Below are positions 60,487 to 64,000 of a stretch of DNA of 64,000 nucleotides, piece after piece; the first letter of the stretch is position 1, and each line of letters opens with the position of its first letter. The DNA comes from Nepenthes gracilis (Eukaryota; Streptophyta; Magnoliopsida; Caryophyllales; Nepenthaceae). The stretch covers positions 2,099,501 to 2,163,500 of the forward strand of contig BSYO01000033.1 of assembly GCA_033239525.1 (NCBI GenBank). Direction: 5' to 3'. Both the position numbers and the translations under genes were made by a program. Below the pieces are notes generated by a model. The model saw only the letters and a program-made list of their open reading frames with translations. It searched no databases and was not told where the DNA came from.

Positions 60487-61653
60487 ATGGTGAATACTAG
60501 GGCACAAGCCAGTGCCCCAGCAAGAAACGTCGTCGTTCATAGCGAAGACCCCTCCGTGGGAACCACGTGGACACCCGTCCAGAGCCCGACGTCCACCACC
60601 TAGCCGCAAACATGGGCAACGTAAAGTTAGTACTCCAGGCCCTCTGCAATTGAACGGGTACCCCTTGGATTGGAGCTGCCCCTCCAGCATCACAAGCATC
60701 CTCCTCTAGGTGAGGAAGGTGTCGCACGACATCCCTCAGGAGAAAATCCAATCGACTTGACCACGTTGAGGCCTAGGCAGCCTCCGGCAGCAGGGTCCAA
60801 TCTGCGGCCGAAAGCCATCCCAGTCGGGATGATCGGAGGGAGAGCTCTGAGCAGCGTAACCCCCGTAATACCCGTGGCCAAGGGAGGCTGACCGCCGGAG
60901 ACTCCAACAGTGAGCGCCCCCCAGCGCGGAAAGCCGCCACAACCGACAAGTCCAGCCGTGCCCTCAGGACCACACAAAGCTCCACAATATTATCAACGCG
61001 AGGAGAGGGGCATCCGACTCGCCGATGAAGGAGAAGGTCAAGGTACTGTGGGATCTCCTGCACAAGGAGAGACCCACACGATCCTCCGCCGACCTTCGAA
61101 GGTCACCCTTCGCCATTGGCCTACGGACTCACCCACTACCCCACAAGTTCAAGATGCTCGTCCTGGAAGGGTATGACGGGAGCAAGGACCCGATGGACCA
61201 TCTCAACTGTTTCCGCACCCATTTGTCCCTACAGGGAGCAAGCGAGGCCATGATGTGCCAGAGTTTTCCCGTCACCCTCAGAGGGGACGCGCTGCTCTGG
61301 TTTCATGGCCTCCCACCAAATTCTATTTGCTCATTCGATCAACTAACAGACTGCTTCTTGAGTCAACTCACCTCCAGCCGGAGAGAAGAGAGGTAGCCAT
61401 GGCACCTGGTCCACCTCCGTCAGAGGTCAGACGAAAGTCCGAAGCGATTTCTCAATGCTTCATCGCTGAGGCACGCCGGATCCCCCGACTCTCCGACGAG
61501 CTGAATCTCAACGCCTTCATTGCTACGTTGACAATGGGGGACTTCTTCAAGCACCTGTCGTATCAGCGCCCTCAGTCCTTTCGGGAGGTTGAAGCCATCG
61601 CCCGAGCCTACATCACAGCAGAGGAGGCGAACGAGGCGAAGCGCCCTGAGTGA
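60487..61653 (+). pseudogene. gypsy gag, frameshifted
   Basis: Opens at ATG 60487 (MVNTRAQASA) with stops in the variable N-terminal part. The Retrotrans_gag-like core is open at 61025-61396 (FKMLVLEGYDGSKDPMDH, then ALLWFHGLPPNS). A TAG at 61394 and a frame change follow, and the domain continues in another frame to 61653 (LNAFIATLTMGDFFKHL, ending ITAEEANEAKRPE). This is old decay, not ribosomal frameshifting, because stops occur on both sides. Confidence 0.82.
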
Positions 61654-61779
61654 GTAGACCGCCCCCTGGAAGCTCCCCGGCCTACCAACGGATAGAAGAG
61701 GAACAACGACGGTAACCGCTACCTGTAGTGCTGCAAGCAGCTGCGCCCTTCGCCGGGATCTAGGAAGGATCACGAACAT

Positions 61780-62547
61780 ATGTCCCTGACTTCCTTGAAT
61801 GATACCCGTGCGAACATCCTGATACAAATTCAGGATGTAAAGTTCTTCAAATGGCCGAAAATGCCAAAGGGCTCAAGCGGCAGCTACCAGACAAAATACT
61901 GCTAGTATTACCACTGCCTCAGACATTCTACAGAGAACTGCAGGACTTTGCAGCAAGAGATAGAGGACTTGATCCGCCGCGGATACCTTAAACGGTTCGT
62001 GAAATGTTCGGGACAAGCCCTCGCAACCTGGGAGGGCAAGCTCAGCGAGCCTCCTCGGAGCCGTACGGTCGCCGGTGTGATCAACATGATCTCTACCGCA
62101 GCCGCCAGGAGCACCAGGCAGAAGGAGCAGGAACCGACTTCCAATAGCAAGAGAGCGAAGATAGGGGATATAAGTGATATTATTAGCTTTAGTAGTGACG
62201 ATATGGCTCATGTAACATTTTCCCATACTGATCCCCTTGTTATATCCGCAATCATTTCAGACAGTAAGATTGACTACCAGTTAAAATGAGTCTTCATCGA
62301 TAATAGAAGCTCGCAGAATTTGTTATATCTTAGTGCCTTTTTTAAGCTCAGATTGAGGCGAGGTCAGATGAGAGCAGCCGATAACCCTTTGTACGGCTTG
62401 AACAACAAGCCAGTGCCCGTACAGGGGATAGTTCAGCAACAGGTCACAATGGAAACTTACTCGCGCGCTGCAACGCGAGAGCTGGCGTTCCTCGTCATCG
62501 ACCTACTGTTTGTTTACAACGCTATACTGGCAGACCTTTCCTCATAG
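61780..62547 (+). pseudogene. gypsy protease region
   Basis: 61948-62289 reads the segment before protease (TLQQEIEDLIRRGYLKRFV, the counterpart of the block in the first element at about 26950). A TGA at 62287 is followed by a relic of the aspartic-protease site: VFIDNRSSQNLLYL, where a D-x-G-S motif would be expected, so the catalytic glycine is lost. The open part ends at 62547. Confidence 0.7.
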
Positions 62548-62651
62548 CCTTCGGGACCGTAACATCGATCCCTCATCTGAAGGTTAAGTTTCTCACTCCG
62601 TGCGGCGTGGGAGAAATACTTGGGGATCAGGTGATGGGACGGACATGTTAA

Positions 62652-64000
62652 TTGTCCCAAGTTTCCCCCGTAGTACCGGACCGTCCGGATGAATATCTTG
62701 ACCTCCGCAACGAAACCCTGTTGCAGCAAGCCCAGTCGGAAGAAGCTATCAAAGCGATCCCTCTGAATCCCACCGAGCCAGTGAAGTGCGTCCATGTGGG
62801 CAGCTCTCTCCCACATGCAAACCACGATCGGTTAATCACCTTCCTAAAGATAAACTTCGACGTGTTTGCTTGGGTTCCTGCCTACATGCCGAGGATATCG
62901 GCCGAAGTGATGGTTCACAAGTTGGGCCTTGATTCCGGCCACAAGCCCGTGTGACAGAAGTGTAGGAACCATTTCGTCGAGAAGCTGATTGCCATAAGGG
63001 AAGAAGTGAAAAGACTCTTGGACGCTGGATTTATTCGAAAGGTCCAATACCCAAACCGGTTATCCAACGTCATGCTGGTGAAAAAGAGTAACGGTAAATG
63101 GCGAATGTGCATAGACTTCATCGACGTGAATAAGGCTTGCCCAAATGACAGCTTCCCTCTCTCCAGGATCGATCAGCTTGTGGATTCTACGTCTGGGTAC
63201 GAGCTCCTGAGCTTCATGGATGCCTACTCTGGTTACAACCAAATCCAGATACACCATGAGGATGAGGAGCATACCTCCTTTATGACCGACCAGGGGACAA
63301 ACTGTTATAAGGTGATGCCTTTCGACTTCAAGAATGTCAGGGCAACCTATCAACACTTGGTGAACAAGATGTTCGAGGCACAGATCGAAAAAAATATGGA
63401 AGTGTACGTTGACGACATGCTTGTGAAAAATAGGGTTGCCAGCAACCACATCCGCGACCTAGAGGAGGCCTTCCAGATCCTCCGGGTGTACAGGATGAAG
63501 CTCAACCCTGCCAAATGTGCGTTTGGGGTAACCTCCGGGAAGTTCCTAGGCTTCATTGTATCCCAACGCGGCATCAAAGCCAACCCAAAAAAGATCAAGG
63601 CCATCCTCAACATGAATCCTCCGCGGACGGTGAAGGAAGTACAGAAACACACAGAGTGTCTGGCGGCCCTCTCGCAATTCCTCGCCAGGTTCGCAGAGAA
63701 GTACTTACCCTTTTTCAAGGTACTTAGGGGCACAAAATCGTCAGAATTCTAGTAGACTGAGGAATATGACGAAGCCTTTAAACAACTGAAAACCTACCTC
63801 ACCAACCCACCTCTCCCTAGCTCGCCGTGCACGGGCGAGAACCTGTACCACTACTTGGCTACATTAGGAATGACCCTCAGTTCTGTGTTGGCCAGAGAGT
63901 ATGAGGGAGCACAGTGGCCAGTATACTACGTAAGCCGGGTACTGACAGATGTAGAGGCCTGCTATCCGCATGCCGAAAGAATCGCGTTGACGCTCATCTA
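62652..64000 (+). pseudogene. gypsy reverse transcriptase and RNase H start
   Basis: 62652-62954 is the N-terminal connector, ended by TGA at 62952 where the family has Arg. 63006-63752 is an open 248-codon reverse transcriptase core with fingers MLVKKSNGKWRMCIDF, palm FMDAYSGYNQI, the catalytic YVDD at 63405-63416 and the thumb FLGFIVSQRGIKANP. Two TAG codons at 63750-63755 close it. Sequence continues in frame as RNase H (PVYYVSRVLTD, then ERIALTLI) to the window edge. Catalytic residues are preserved, but three stops prevent a full product. Confidence 0.9.

Larger units (their letters stand above)
59529..64000 (+). mobile_element. Second Ty3/gypsy element, Tat type, cut by the window end
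   Basis: 5' LTR (59529-60416), primer site, gag beginning MVNTRAQA, protease region, reverse transcriptase with YVDD, and the start of RNase H follow in the gypsy order. It shares gag opening and reverse transcriptase blocks with the element at 24698 but has a clearly different LTR, so they are related families. It is less decayed than the first: the reverse transcriptase core is open for 248 codons. The rest lies outside the window. Confidence 0.92.

Noticed and set aside
61394..61420. Programmed frameshift between gag halves of the second gypsy element
   Set aside because: A TAG and several other stops flank the change; simple decay explains it better.

Overview
The window is nuclear DNA of a flowering plant, most likely a woody eudicot. 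It is AT-rich, packed with decayed LTR retrotransposons, and contains one clearly functional intron-containing plant gene. No rRNA, tRNA, CRISPR or bacterial-type feature was seen. I cannot name the species.

Layout. 1-3.3 kb is AT-rich DNA with one possible orphan exon, a local tandem duplication family and an LTR-like fragment. 3.35-10.15 kb holds a broken IST1-like (ESCRT/Vps4 regulator) gene on the + strand. Its last visible exon is split by a Ty1/copia element (6534-10010, minus strand, perfect 5-bp target duplication). A second copia-type LTR lies just beyond (about 10.2-11.3 kb). 11.77-15.77 kb is a minus-strand Sirevirus-like copia derivative that keeps gag but has lost pol; its 5' LTR is cut at the TATA box and followed by a copy of the opposite flank. 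15.9-21.1 kb holds nothing identifiable. 21.1-24.6 kb holds a 96-bp minisatellite, a solo LTR with nine W-box cores, and a solo LTR of the Sirevirus-like family. 24.7-36.16 kb is a degenerate Ty3/gypsy element of Tat/Retand type with antisense ORFs and a 42-bp minisatellite between pol and the 3' LTR. 36.2-46.1 kb is AT-rich intergenic DNA. 46.14-47.16 kb is a clean solo LTR. 49.25-51.25 kb is a JAGGED-type C2H2 zinc-finger gene (minus strand). 51.3-59.5 kb is intergenic, with a fold-back MITE and LTR-like fragments. From 59.53 kb to the window end is the 5' part of a second gypsy element of the same broad type.

The only gene I believe is expressed as a host protein is the JAGGED homologue. 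Its reconstruction closes exactly: five exons, 798 coding bases, 265 residues. It has two splicing oddities: the start codon is assembled across intron 1 (AT|G), and intron 3 begins with GC. Other observations of interest are WRKY-site clusters and about 50-bp-periodic palindromes in LTR promoters, and paired antisense ORFs in the gypsy element. Everything else is repeat history: insertion, solo-LTR formation, internal deletion and point decay. All calls rest on reading the sequence; no database search was run.
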